From M3007 sp031398055 (GTDB lineage Bacteria > Bacteroidota > Bacteroidia > Chitinophagales > Saprospiraceae): a stretch of DNA of 53,471 nt. Below are positions 25,761-34,240 of this stretch, piece after piece. The DNA lies in NCBI GenBank assembly GCA_031398055.1, contig JANNMS010000173.1:1-53471 (forward strand), in the 5' to 3' direction. Within the stretch, counting starts at the first letter, position 1. Each line of letters begins with the position of its first letter. Under the pieces are notes generated by a model. It did not search any database, was not told the DNA's origin, and saw only the letters and a program-made list of their open reading frames with translations. Made by a program: the position numbers and the translations under genes.

Positions 25761-28178
25761 CTATCGTCCGCGATCCGCCGTCAGCCGAAGTACTGCTGTT
25801 TTCACTTTTTCGATATCTGCTCGCCGCGTCCACTCGTGCCGGAATTCACCCCGAACAAACATTTCCGCTTGATCCTTGTAAAATGGGCTGCCCACATTGC
25901 CCGATTGCCCGGTCGGATTGATGCTCATCGAATTTTCACGCTGCGAAAAATCCAAAACCCGCCGCAGCGCAGGGCCGTACAAAACCCGATAAACGCCCGT
26001 GCTGTCGAGTGCAAAATCCAAATTATTGATAGTTTCCTTCCCGCCCGGAACCGGAAACGGACCCACGCTGAAATATTTCCCGGCCACGGGCAAAACACCG
26101 AGCGGATGGTTGTGGGTAATCGAATGCACCCGTTTCCACTGCCAATTTGCGGGCGACGCGCCGAGTTGTTTTTCCAAATCTGAAACTGCCATGTGAAATG
26201 CTTTTTCAAAAATTTCATTCCGAGTTTCGCGGCGGTCGGCGGTTCGGACATCGTCCCACCATTCCGATTTGTCGTTTCTGACCAGCACGGTGAGGCTTCT
26301 TTTCAAAGTGTGCGATTTCAAAAAATGCTTCATCGCATCTGCCGAAGGGATTTCATCGTGAAAAGTTTCGATGTAAAAATGGTACAACCAACGATAAAAA
26401 ACAGTCGGCGCGACATCTTCCAAACCATGCGAGCCCTCCCATTTTTTCAAAATTTCGAGGGCAGATTTTTCGGTTTCGGTGCTTGCTGTTTTTTCCAAAA
26501 CTGGCAAAACGGAAAGCAAAACTTCCGGGTAATTTGGATTTACATTGTCAAAAGCAATCCGCTGCACATCTTCGGGCGTGTATTTTTTATCCATTTCAAA
26601 CATTTCCACAAAACGCCGCGCCCGGTCTTCCGGGCAATAATATCCCAAAACTTGGGCTTGACCAAAAGCCGTCGCCGGCTGATTATTGGCCGAAAAAACA
26701 AAACCAGAAGTTGGATTTACGTTTTGCGGATTGGCCGAAAATGGCAACCAACCCTCGATTTCATCTTTTCCAGAAGCCCCGTCCAAAATCAAAAACGGCT
26801 GGACGTGCGCCGGGCGAACCGGAATCCGACCCGCTGCCCACCATCCGATGCCGCCGGACGAATCCGCCCACATAATATTCAGCCCCGGCGCGTGAAAAAG
26901 TGCGGCGGCAGCCTGCGCGTCCTGCACATTTTTGGCTTTCGAAAGATTGTAAAATGCCCGCAAACTTTGGTCGGTTTCTTGATTAAAAATCCACCACATC
27001 GAAATCGGTTGCTCCTCGTTTTTGAACATTTTAAAAGCCTCGTTCAAAAAATAGCCGTGCCGCGAGCGGCGCACTTTCAAAACATAATCCGCTTCGCCTT
27101 TGATTTTGATGATTTCGTCGCGGGTTTCGATGTTTTCCCAACCGTCCTTGAATTTGACTTGGTTCGGGTTTTCGGGATTCACCGTTTCGCGGTAAAAATC
27201 CACGTCGTCATTTTCAAACATCGTGATGCCCCACGCCCCCGCGTTGGTGTGCCCCAAAACCGGCACGGGCGCACCGGCGATAAAATTCCCGTAAATGGAT
27301 TGCCCCGGATATTCGAGGTGCGCTTCGTACCAAACCGAGGGCTGGCTGAACGCGATGTGCGTGTCGTTTTCCAAAATCGGTCGGCCACTTTGCGTCCGCG
27401 AACCGGCCAAAACCCAAGAATTCGAGCCGTGAAAAGGGGGCACGATGTTCATAAAATCACGGATTTTACCCATGCCTTCCGACAGTTTCAAAAGTTCGCG
27501 GGGGTCGGGAGCGACCGGGATGCACACCGCCGCCGAATCCCAATGTTGTACCAAATCGAGGACGCGGCTCTCGCCAAATTTTGCTAAAATATAGGAGTTA
27601 ATCGGTTCAGAATCAAAGGCTTGACAAAAACTTAAACCCATGTAACCCGCCACGACGAAACAATCCGTAAAATCAAAAGGCACCTTTGGAATGCCCAAAA
27701 TGTCAAATTCGATGGGCGTCGTGCCCGTTTCTTGAAAAAAATTGATGCCCGCAACGTAGGCTTTTCCGGCTTTCACCACCGGGTCGTCGGGGTTTTGATA
27801 AAGTTCGGCGACCGTTTTTTCGGCCTGTTTTCGGATGGACATCGTGCGGAAATATTTGTCGGCATCCAAAGCCGCAGGCACATTTCCAAGAATTTCGCAG
27901 AGCCGACCGTTGGCCAACCGCCGCAAAATTTCCATTTGAAAAAGCCTGTCTTTTGCATGGCAATAACCCAAAGTGAAATAAGCATCTGTTTCATTTTGGG
28001 CATAAATGTGCGGGATGCCATGTTCATCGTACAACACTTCCGTATCGTGTGTTATTGATTTTACTGTGATTTTGTTATCGTAATTAGGCTTTTTATATTG
28101 GTAATAAAAGATGCCTGTTGCAATCAACAATAAAATTAAGGCCAATAACAAGTAGCCCAAACGTTTTAAGTATTTCAT
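25761..28178 (-). CDS. penicillin acylase family N-terminal nucleophile hydrolase
   Basis: An 805-residue precursor of the penicillin amidase/acyl-homoserine-lactone acylase family. These enzymes cut amide bonds in acylated substrates after self-cleavage into two chains. Residues 7-27 are a membrane anchor (YLLLALILLLIATGIFYY). The alpha-chain segment DEHGIPHIYAQNETDAYFTLGYCHAKDRLFQME is typical. Ser252 in GSNSWVLAG is the expected catalytic residue and start of the beta chain. The length matches the family. The ATG at 28178 is preferred over a TTG three codons upstream. The substrate is unknown; quorum-signal acylase is one possibility but is not shown. Confidence 0.92.
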   Translation of the reverse strand: MKYLKRLGYLLLALILLLIATGIFYYQYKKPNYDNKITVKSITHDTEVLYDEHGIPHIYAQNETDAYFTLGYCHAKDRLFQMEILRRLANGRLCEILGNVPAALDADKYFRTMSIRKQAEKTVAELYQNPDDPVVKAGKAYVAGINFFQETGTTPIEFDILGIPKVPFDFTDCFVVAGYMGLSFCQAFDSEPINSYILAKFGESRVLDLVQHWDSAAVCIPVAPDPRELLKLSEGMGKIRDFMNIVPPFHGSNSWVLAGSRTQSGRPILENDTHIAFSQPSVWYEAHLEYPGQSIYGNFIAGAPVPVLGHTNAGAWGITMFENDDVDFYRETVNPENPNQVKFKDGWENIETRDEIIKIKGEADYVLKVRRSRHGYFLNEAFKMFKNEEQPISMWWIFNQETDQSLRAFYNLSKAKNVQDAQAAAALFHAPGLNIMWADSSGGIGWWAAGRIPVRPAHVQPFLILDGASGKDEIEGWLPFSANPQNVNPTSGFVFSANNQPATAFGQAQVLGYYCPEDRARRFVEMFEMDKKYTPEDVQRIAFDNVNPNYPEVLLSVLPVLEKTASTETEKSALEILKKWEGSHGLEDVAPTVFYRWLYHFYIETFHDEIPSADAMKHFLKSHTLKRSLTVLVRNDKSEWWDDVRTADRRETRNEIFEKAFHMAVSDLEKQLGASPANWQWKRVHSITHNHPLGVLPVAGKYFSVGPFPVPGGKETINNLDFALDSTGVYRVLYGPALRRVLDFSQRENSMSINPTGQSGNVGSPFYKDQAEMFVRGEFRHEWTRRADIEKVKTAVLRLTADRGR

Positions 28179-28216
28179 AAAAATCAATAGAAAATTGATA
28201 AAGAAATGAATGTTTT

Positions 28217-28270
28217 GGATTGTGGAATTTATTCCGCGCTTTTAAAAATTCGAAATAAATTTCGAACTCC
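28217..28270. repeat. degenerate palindromic repeat, GGAATTTATTCCG family
   Basis: TTGTGGAATTTATTCCGCGC and the downstream TTCGAAATAAATTTCGAACTCC are partly complementary. The left arm shares TGGAATTTATTCCG with the hairpin at 29526-29583. It lies between the divergent acylase and hypothetical genes. Confidence 0.6.
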
Positions 28271-28382
28271 AATAAGGCAAAAGTATCTTTTAAGTTGAAA
28301 TTCAGGTTGAATAAAATACTTTTGGCTTCGCACCGCTTTTCGCAAACCTCAAACGTTGGGTGATTCAAATTTAAATTTTTCA

Positions 28383-28874
28383 ATGAAAAAAACTTGCCTC
28401 TTCATCATTTTCCTGCTCCCCGGCGGGTTGCTTTTTTCCCAAAAAATGTTGCTTTTGGAAAAAGCCGAAAAAGTCCGCCCCACAAAATTTTACGTCGGCG
28501 ACGAACTGACCTACAAATTGAGCGATGCGCAGCCGACCTATTTTACCGACGAAATCACCGCCATTTTTCCGGAAGAAAATGCGCTGGTTTTGGGCATCCA
28601 AAAAGTGAAAATCGAGGACATCGCCGCGCTCAAATTTCGCCGCCATTTTTTGAATGGTTTGGGGAAACAGTTTGTCCTTTTTGGAGTACAACTGGGTTTT
28701 TACTCGACCGTCGGTTTGTTGTTTTACAAAGACAAATCTGCAAAAAAAGTACTCGCCATCGGCGGGGCGACGGTGGTTTCGTCCGTTTTGGTTTTGAAAA
28801 TTTTCAAAAATAAAAAAGTGAAAATGGGCAAAAAATACCGCCTGCGAACCATCGAAGTGCCGACAACTTTTTGA
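28383..28874 (+). CDS. hypothetical exported membrane protein
   Basis: A 163-residue protein that I do not recognise. It starts with a signal peptide, MKKTCLFIIFLLPGGLLFSQ. A polar stretch follows (LEKAEKVRPTKFYVGDELTYKLSD), resembling small Bacteroidota proteins of unknown role. Then come two hydrophobic segments (about 98-115 and 125-143), and a basic tail KNKKVKMGKKYRLRTIEV. The ATG at 28383 was chosen because the signal peptide begins there. It is single, with phrase repeats immediately after the stop. Confidence 0.75.
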   Translation: MKKTCLFIIFLLPGGLLFSQKMLLLEKAEKVRPTKFYVGDELTYKLSDAQPTYFTDEITAIFPEENALVLGIQKVKIEDIAALKFRRHFLNGLGKQFVLFGVQLGFYSTVGLLFYKDKSAKKVLAIGGATVVSSVLVLKIFKNKKVKMGKKYRLRTIEVPTTF

Positions 28875-28875
28875 A

Positions 28876-28910
28876 CTATGAACTATGAACGATAAACGAT
28901 GAACAAGTTT
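28876..28910. repeat. phrase repeat AACTATGAAC / AACGATAAAC / GATGAAC
   Basis: Directly after the stop codon of the hypothetical gene, a unit of about 10 nt recurs three to four times with one-letter changes: AACTATG, AACTATG, AACGATA, AACGATG. The copies are too diverged for simple recent slippage. Confidence 0.7.
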
Positions 28911-29007
28911 TGGAAACAGGTTTAAGATTTGGTAAACTTCTCAAAAATCAACCCGGCGTTCAATTTTTTGCTGCTACTTTTCGCCGAAATTTTTCAAAAA
29001 CAAGGCC

Positions 29008-29042
29008 GACCGTCCGCCGTCCGCCATCAACCGTCCGCCGTA
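29008..29042. repeat. phrase repeat CCGTCCG / CCATCAA
   Basis: CGTCCGCCGTCCGCCATCAACCGTCCGCCGT contains three near copies of CCGTCCGCC and ends 4-5 bp before the Nudix start codon at 29047. Confidence 0.7.
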
Positions 29043-29046
29043 AAAA

Positions 29047-29523
29047 ATGCTAAATTTTGCCGTCCGACTGATTTTAGAAGAAAATGGCCGCCTGCTTTTT
29101 TTAAAGCAAACCAAAAAAAATGGCGGAAAATACACGTTGATTGGCGGCACGGTCGAGGAACATGAATTCGCCCGCGAAGCCCTCGCCCGCGAAGCCGAAG
29201 AAGAAGCGGGCATCCGCGTCGACCCGCGAAAACTCGAATTGGTGCACGTGCTGCACCGCCACAAATTGAAGGAAAATGAAATTTTTCTGGTTTTGTATTT
29301 CCGGGCGCGGGTTTTTCACGGCACGCCGACCAATCTCGAACCCGAAAAATTTTCCGCTGTCGAATGGCACGCACCCGATTTGCTGCCCGAAAAAGTCTCA
29401 AAACCAACAATTCACGTCATCCAAGCCATCGCCCGGCGCGAAATTTATTCTGAATTCCCGGCGCGAAAAGAGGTGCTTGCATTTTGGGAACAGTTCGGGC
29501 AGGCGATTGAAAAGATTTTTTGA
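29047..29523 (+). CDS. Nudix hydrolase
   Basis: A 158-residue pyrophosphohydrolase that cleaves nucleoside diphosphates linked to another moiety. The Nudix box runs from residue 33 to 55 (GGTVEEHEFAREALAREAEE then EAGI), with the metal-binding REAEEEAG intact. N-terminal strands (NFAVRLILEENGRLLFLKQ) and the C-terminal EFSAVEWHAPDLLP-like segment fit the fold. No second domain indicates a substrate. The gene is single, converges on the O-antigen ligase gene, and is unrelated to the bifunctional Nudix at 44021. Confidence 0.93.
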   Translation: MLNFAVRLILEENGRLLFLKQTKKNGGKYTLIGGTVEEHEFAREALAREAEEEAGIRVDPRKLELVHVLHRHKLKENEIFLVLYFRARVFHGTPTNLEPEKFSAVEWHAPDLLPEKVSKPTIHVIQAIARREIYSEFPARKEVLAFWEQFGQAIEKIF

Positions 29524-29525
29524 TT

Positions 29526-29583
29526 GGAGGTTGGAATTTATTCCGACCCATTTTTAGTACGAGCGGAATAAATTCCGCCCTCC
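29526..29583. terminator. convergent hairpin containing the O-antigen ligase stop codon
   Basis: Arms 29526-29545 (GGAGGTTGGAATTTATTCCG) and 29564-29583 are complementary in 18 of 20 positions. The structure separates convergent genes. The TAA stop of the ligase (29538-29540) lies inside the left arm, and the last residues IYSAR are encoded by the right arm. There is no long T-run, so it may be a palindromic repeat recruited as a terminator. Confidence 0.65.
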
Positions 29584-30968
29584 AAAAATGCCAACTGCCC
29601 CCAAAAAAGTGCCGCCACCCGCCCGTCGTGCAAAAAATTATTGGCCAATCCGTGAATCAAAAAAGTGGTCAAACTGAGCAGGGCGACGACATAAATTTTC
29701 CGCTCGTTTTCATTTAAATTTTTTGAAAAAACACCGCGCAGGCAAGTGAAAACTGCCAGCCCAGCCATCGCCATCCAGATCAAAAAACCCGGCAAACCAG
29801 TCTCGGCGAGTGCTTTCAAATATTCAGAATGTGCCTCGCCGCCCCGTCCAAAATTGGATGGTTTTCTTTCCAAAATGGGTTCGGTGATGCTCAGCCGGGT
29901 CATTTCCGGAGGTCGTTGATATTTCAAATATTGAAATTGAAAAGTGCCGATTCCGAAACCAAAAATGGGTCGGTCGGCAGCCATCCGCAGGGCGCAGCGA
30001 AAACGGTTGAGGCGTTCGAGATTGGAAACATCGGTCGTAAAATTGGTCATCGAACGGATTTGGCTGGCCACGTCGCGGGCGTTTCCATCGGCAGGCGACG
30101 AGGTGTTTTTATTTAAATTTAAATAAAAAACACTTGAAAAAAGGGCAAAAAGTAGGATGGCAAGGCCAAAATTTGACGACTTTTTAAAAATTTTCAAATT
30201 TGAAAAAAGGAAAATTCCGAGATAAATCAAGCCAATCGCCGCCACGCTCAGCCACGCCGCACGGCAAAAAGAAAAGAAAATCCCCACCAAAAAAATAGCA
30301 AAAATCGCCCACCGCGACCGCCCCGGAATTATAAAAACCCACGGCAAAAGCATCGCCAAAACAGCAGAATACATCGTGTGGTCGGAAAAAAAAGGCATCG
30401 GCGCGAGGTTCGATTGGTCGGGTCGGAAATCGTAAAAAAAATGGGTGGTCATCGAAAAGCCAACCACGCCGACCATCGAAAAAATGAACAGCGGCAGGGC
30501 TTTTTCCCACAGTTTTGGAAAACAAAAAATGCCCAGAAAAAACACCATCCACTGGCCAAATTCGACGATGAAATATTTCAAAGAAACGAGCGGCATGGTG
30601 GAAAAAACAGTGGACACGGCGAGCCAAAAAATCCATAAACTGCTGAAAACCAGCAGGTAATTAAAGTTTTTAAAAAAACCGAACCCGCTATTTTTCACTT
30701 GATTGTCATGCTGTAAGCATCTGCCCAAGTTTGAAATTGATATTTTAAATTCATTTTTGGGCAGATTCCTACGGAATGACAAGGTGGTTAAATTTGGGTT
30801 TTGTATTCCAAATTTAGAAATTTCATCCATTCTGAAAAAAAGCAAAACTGCTGCCGCTAAAATCAAAATTTCACTCGGCAAATTCATTTTCCAAAACCCA
30901 AAATCCACCTCCACCGACCACGGCAGCAGCAAAAAAAGCAAGAGAAATATTTTTTCGAGACCTTTCAT
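29538..30968 (-). CDS. O-antigen ligase / polymerase family membrane protein
   Basis: A 476-residue polytopic membrane protein of the Wzy/WaaL (O-antigen ligase) type, which joins polysaccharide chains to lipid carriers or to each other on the outer face of the inner membrane. About 10-11 hydrophobic segments are visible. The large periplasmic loop has the family pattern RFRCALRMAADRPIFGFGIGTFQFQYLKY and, later, AHSEYLKALAETGLPGFLIW, which contains the conserved His. The start MKGLEKIF at 30968 puts a helix right after it; ATG 31019 and a TTG at 31025 are alternatives. Residues about 63-88 are encoded by a palindromic repeat lying between the first helices and the next one. The role may be lipopolysaccharide or exopolysaccharide; no other sugar genes are adjacent. 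Confidence 0.85.
   Translation of the reverse strand: MKGLEKIFLLLFLLLPWSVEVDFGFWKMNLPSEILILAAAVLLFFRMDEISKFGIQNPNLTTLSFRRNLPKNEFKISISNLGRCLQHDNQVKNSGFGFFKNFNYLLVFSSLWIFWLAVSTVFSTMPLVSLKYFIVEFGQWMVFFLGIFCFPKLWEKALPLFIFSMVGVVGFSMTTHFFYDFRPDQSNLAPMPFFSDHTMYSAVLAMLLPWVFIIPGRSRWAIFAIFLVGIFFSFCRAAWLSVAAIGLIYLGIFLFSNLKIFKKSSNFGLAILLFALFSSVFYLNLNKNTSSPADGNARDVASQIRSMTNFTTDVSNLERLNRFRCALRMAADRPIFGFGIGTFQFQYLKYQRPPEMTRLSITEPILERKPSNFGRGGEAHSEYLKALAETGLPGFLIWMAMAGLAVFTCLRGVFSKNLNENERKIYVVALLSLTTFLIHGLANNFLHDGRVAALFWGQLAFLEGGIYSARTKNGSE
30703..30782. repeat. palindromic repeat inserted in frame in the O-antigen ligase gene
   Basis: The arms TTGTCATGCTGTAAGCATCT and, from the other end, TTGTCATTCCGTAGGAATCT continue both with GCCCAA and further partial matches. 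About 36 nt pair with about 8 mismatches. On the minus strand the unit reads in frame through the ligase gene and encodes LSFRRNLPKNEF and NLGRCLQHDN. The protein segment is polar and sits between membrane helices. Confidence 0.8.
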
Positions 30969-31427
30969 TTTGCCACAAATTTCTCCAAAAAACTGGACTG
31001 GCCGCCCTTTTTTAACCATTTTCAACCCTCTCCAACCCTTTTTATCCCTTTAAAAAACAAACCACCGCTGGGTCAAAACCCGCAGTGGCTTATTTTTTTG
31101 GAAGTAGTTGCCGACCGAAAAAGTGGGGAAGTTGGGAGTTGGTTTAAGTAAATCCGTGAGCGAAGGCAAAAATTTGTCAGCCAAAAATTGGCAGACGGGA
31201 GCAATTGAAAAAACGGAAACGTGCGGGAGAAATCGAAGGAGAATTAAAACGCGTGTGTTTGGAGAGCGGGGAGGACTAAATTTCGGCGGCAAACCGGCAA
31301 CGATTGGGCAAAAGTAAAACGGTGCGAGGCATTTTGACTTGGCGAAAAAAAATATACGCGTAGCACGAATCGAAATGTCCCGGTTTTTCGGGCGGGTCGC
31401 GGTACTTTTCGGCCTCAAATTTCAATT
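30969..31427. other. gene-free region between the O-antigen ligase and the beta-CASP hydrolase
   Basis: About 460 bp between divergent starts with no convincing gene. It holds a terminator-like hairpin at 31050-31099 and, on the minus strand, a TACTTTTG box at 31316-31309. Together they could delimit a minus-strand RNA of about 240 nt. A 122-residue minus-strand frame here has no recognisable features. The remainder should hold the promoters of both flanking genes. Confidence 0.5.
31050..31099. terminator. bidirectional terminator-like hairpin
   Basis: CCACCGCTGGGT (31062-31073) pairs with ACCCGCAGTGG (31078-31088) with one mismatch and one bulge. There is an A-run on the left and seven T on the right (31093-31099). 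Its place between divergent genes is odd, unless a short RNA ends here. Confidence 0.6.
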
Positions 31428-32828
31428 ATGAAACTAAAATTCTGCGGCGCAGACCGCGAAGTCACCGGTTCGAGTCATTTGATTACTTTGGATGACGGTT
31501 TTACCATTTTGCTGGATTGTGGTTTGTATCAAGGCAGCGATGAAAAAATGGCCGATTTCAATTCAAAATGGCTGTTCGACCCAGCGAAAATCGATTGTTT
31601 GGTTTTGAGCCACGCCCACATTGACCACACTGGACGTGTGCCGAAATTCGTGGCCGATGGTTTTCGAGGGAAAATTTTTGCCACGAGCGCGACCCGCGAT
31701 TTGACCAATTTGTTGCTTTTGGACAGCGCGAAAATTCAGGAAAATGATGCCGAGTACGACAACAAAAAGATTCGAAAATTCGATGGCGAGGAAAAAAAAC
31801 CGCTTTACACTTTGGCCGATGCGCAGGAAGCGATGAAATATTTTGTGGGATACAATTATGAACAATGGTTCCACGTCCACCCCGACGTCCGAGTGATTTA
31901 CCGCGATGCGGGGCATATTTTGGGCAGCGCGAGTGTTTTTTTGGAAATAAAATGTGCCGACGGCAACCTCAAAACCATCGCTTTCACGGGCGATATCGGG
32001 CGACCGAACCGACCGATTTTGGGCGACCCGTTGCCGATGTTGCCCGCAGATTATGTGATTTGCGAAAGCACGTACGGCGACCGCGAACACGAAAGTGGCC
32101 CGAACGAAATCGAACATTTCTTGAAAATAGTGAACCACTGCTGCGTTGAAAAAAAGGGAAAATTGATCATCCCGGCGTTTTCGGTGGGTCGGACGCAGGA
32201 AATCGTGTACATTTTGGACAAACTGAATGCCGCCGGTAGGCTGCCGAAAATCCCGGTTTTTGTAGACAGCCCGATGTCGGCGAACGCCACGGAAATTTTT
32301 GCAAATCACCCGGAATGTTTCGATGCCGATATCCACAAACACATGACGGAAGATGCCAACCCGTTCGGTTTCAACACTTTATATTATATCCGGGACGCGG
32401 AAAATTCAAAAAAATTGAACACCATCAAAAAGCCGAGCATTATCATTTCGGCCTCGGGCATGATGAATGCGGGGCGGATTAGGCATCATCTTTTCAATAA
32501 CATAGAAAATCCGCGGAACACTTTTTTGATCGTCGGATACTGTTCGCCTGACACGCCGGGCGGAAAACTTCGGGCTGGCGACAAAAGCATTTACATTTTG
32601 GGCAAGAACAAACAAGTTTTGGCAGATATTGAGGTGATGGATTCGTTTTCTGCGCACGGCGACCGCTCGGAAATGACAGATTTTTTAATCAATCAAAAAG
32701 ATTCTTGCAAAAAAATGTTCCTCGTGCACGGCACAATTGACCGGCAGGAAAAATGGAGGGAACACCTTTTGAACGTCGGTTTTAAAGATGTGCAAATCCC
32801 AGAATTGGGTACAGAAATTGAAATTTAG
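31428..32828 (+). CDS. metallo-beta-lactamase fold RNA-specific hydrolase (beta-CASP)
   Basis: A 466-residue zinc enzyme of the CPSF73/RNase J-like beta-CASP group, predicted to cut or trim RNA. The first zinc motif is HAHIDH (His62, His64, Asp66, His67). Next come the DAGHILGS motif, GDIGR for a bridging Asp, and the beta-CASP cap with SAFSVGRTQEIV-like sequence. SASGMMNAGRIRHH and VMDSFSAHGDRSEM near the C-terminus carry the last conserved histidines. The length and motifs fit bacterial members annotated with an RNA-specificity domain. A hairpin repeat follows, and then an SGNH-like gene on the same strand. Confidence 0.94.
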   Translation: MKLKFCGADREVTGSSHLITLDDGFTILLDCGLYQGSDEKMADFNSKWLFDPAKIDCLVLSHAHIDHTGRVPKFVADGFRGKIFATSATRDLTNLLLLDSAKIQENDAEYDNKKIRKFDGEEKKPLYTLADAQEAMKYFVGYNYEQWFHVHPDVRVIYRDAGHILGSASVFLEIKCADGNLKTIAFTGDIGRPNRPILGDPLPMLPADYVICESTYGDREHESGPNEIEHFLKIVNHCCVEKKGKLIIPAFSVGRTQEIVYILDKLNAAGRLPKIPVFVDSPMSANATEIFANHPECFDADIHKHMTEDANPFGFNTLYYIRDAENSKKLNTIKKPSIIISASGMMNAGRIRHHLFNNIENPRNTFLIVGYCSPDTPGGKLRAGDKSIYILGKNKQVLADIEVMDSFSAHGDRSEMTDFLINQKDSCKKMFLVHGTIDRQEKWREHLLNVGFKDVQIPELGTEIEI

Positions 32829-32830
32829 AA

Positions 32831-32897
32831 AATTGGTTATTGGGAAAATAGTTACTGGTTTATGCGTGAACCAATAACTATTTTCCCAATAACCAAT
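32831..32897. repeat. hairpin of the TTGGTTATTGGG family
   Basis: The arms 32831-32860 and 32869-32897 pair over about 29 bp with one or two mismatches, closing on the loop TATGCGTG. The words match the larger array at 4911-5055. It fills the gap between the beta-CASP stop and the SGNH gene start. Confidence 0.85.
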
Positions 32898-32910
32898 AAC
32901 CAATCACAAA

Positions 32911-33771
32911 ATGAGAAAACTACTTTGGTTCGTCGGCCTCTTCGCCCTGCTTTTCGCGGGCGACCGTTTGGCCGGATATTTTTTGCAAAAACAAATTGAC
33001 AGCAGTCAATTTCGGTACTCGCGGATGTACCGGGGCGATGCGGCGGCGGATATTTTGCTGGTCGGCAACTCGCGCGGCCTGACGTTTTACCAACCTTATA
33101 TTGAGGAAATTACGGGTAAAAAAACCTTCAATTTGAGTTACAACGGCCTGCCGATGGATGCCTCGAAAGCATTGGTTTTGGACTTTTTGGAAAGGTACCC
33201 AAAAACCAAAACGATGGTCATCGACATCACCGCCGCCGACCGCGAAAACAAGGAACTGCTCACCGGTTTTTTGTCGTACTCCATTCATTCTCAACGACTT
33301 GATACTTTGATTCGGGGGCGGCAGCCCAAATTTTGGTGGGGTGCGCAGGTCTCAAAATTGACTTGTTTCAACAATGAAATTTTCCAGCGCGGCCTGTTTC
33401 ACAAAAACAAAACGGATGAAGATTGGATGCTCGATCGAGTCATTTCCCCAAAATTGGCTGCCGAAGTTTCGGCAAATAAATACGCGCTCGAAGTACATCC
33501 GTACCTGATTTTACAACTTTCAGAAATGGCCGCTGCCGCCAAAAAACAAGGCGTGGACGTGCGTTTGGTCATCGGCCCGTATTTTCCGAATTTTAATGTT
33601 GAAAATTTGGATGCCTTGAAAACGGCTGCCGAAAATGCGACCGGGCTGACGGTTTTTGATTATCGAAATGCCTTGCCCGGCGCGGAATTTTTTGGAGATT
33701 TTATGCACCCAAACAAAAAAGGGGCGATGGTTTTTATTGATTTGATGAAACGGGACGGGGTTTTGGAGTGA
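32911..33771 (+). CDS. SGNH-like hydrolase/acyltransferase, membrane-anchored
   Basis: A 286-residue protein with an N-terminal membrane anchor (LLWFVGLFALLFAGDRLAG). Near residue 51, LLVGNSRGLTF resembles block I of the SGNH/GDSL fold, with Ser54 as nucleophile. Near the end, GDFMHPNKKGA gives the Asp-x-x-His of block V. YNGLPMDASK may supply the block II/III Gly or Asn. Bacteroidota proteins of this shape are often linked to acyl-group transfer on envelope polymers, and an O-antigen ligase gene is 2 kb away on the other strand. The exact reaction is unknown; the SGNH call rests on the two motifs. Confidence 0.65.
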   Translation: MRKLLWFVGLFALLFAGDRLAGYFLQKQIDSSQFRYSRMYRGDAAADILLVGNSRGLTFYQPYIEEITGKKTFNLSYNGLPMDASKALVLDFLERYPKTKTMVIDITAADRENKELLTGFLSYSIHSQRLDTLIRGRQPKFWWGAQVSKLTCFNNEIFQRGLFHKNKTDEDWMLDRVISPKLAAEVSANKYALEVHPYLILQLSEMAAAAKKQGVDVRLVIGPYFPNFNVENLDALKTAAENATGLTVFDYRNALPGAEFFGDFMHPNKKGAMVFIDLMKRDGVLE

Positions 33772-33794
33772 GTTTTTGGTTCGCTCGAAGGCAT

Positions 33795-33802
33795 TATCTT
33801 TG
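33795..33802 (+). promoter_or_regulatory. -7 box TATCTTTG before the small HEAT-like gene
   Basis: TATCTTTG fits TAnnTTTG and lies 20 bp before the ATG at 33822. A TTG at 33776-33778 is 16 bp upstream, slightly closer than usual. Confidence 0.45.
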
Positions 33803-33821
33803 ACAATAAATTTTTTGAAAA

Positions 33822-34238
33822 ATGGGAACAGTCCGAGACATTTCCGATGGTAAAAATGTGCAATTGCTGCAAAAAGTAGTGGTCAAAAAGCCACAAGAAG
33901 TGGTTGTTTCTTTTCCCAATTTTTCGGAAAATAGGGATGTGGAAGAGCCGCTCCATGAAAAATTCGAGCGTTTTTTTCAGCAATGGTATGCTGAAACGGC
34001 TGGGTATTCAAACCCCGATTTGATTCGCGGCCATCCGATGTACCTCAAAATGGTCAAGTTGGGCAAACCTGCCATTCCGTTGATTTTGAGGAAATTACAA
34101 GAAAAACCATGCTTCCTTTTTGCAGCCTTGAAAAAAATTTCGGGTGAAAACCCAGTTCTAAAAGCACACGCTGAAAATTTCAATTTTGTCCTGAACGATT
34201 GGCTAAAATGGGGCAAGGAAAAGAATAAAAACTTTTAA
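33822..34238 (+). CDS. first gene of a conserved two-gene module, AIPLIL family
   Basis: A 138-residue cytoplasmic protein of unknown role. The C-terminal half, HPMYLKMVKLGKPAIPLILR followed by ALKKISGENPV and WLKWGKEK, belongs to a family I know from Bacteroidota and Cyanobacteria, where a similar short protein precedes a second gene ending WTSKLG..EDIEHD..LEG..YG.V..F.KR. Remnants of that second gene are present just downstream (34241-34607), so the pair was intact in an ancestor. The N-terminal part (MGTVRDISDGKNVQLLQKVV) is variable. Toxin-antitoxin or conflict functions have been suggested for such pairs only by context; nothing here proves one. Confidence 0.7.
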   Translation: MGTVRDISDGKNVQLLQKVVVKKPQEVVVSFPNFSENRDVEEPLHEKFERFFQQWYAETAGYSNPDLIRGHPMYLKMVKLGKPAIPLILRKLQEKPCFLFAALKKISGENPVLKAHAENFNFVLNDWLKWGKEKNKNF

Positions 34239-34240
34239 AA

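Noticed and set aside
25378..25833. His/Arg-rich frame opposite the RRM gene
   Set aside because: It is the complement of the glycine-rich GGC repeats and has no independent support.
31050..31418. 122-residue minus-strand frame as a gene
   Set aside because: It has no recognisable motif or signal, overlaps a terminator hairpin, and its composition looks non-coding.
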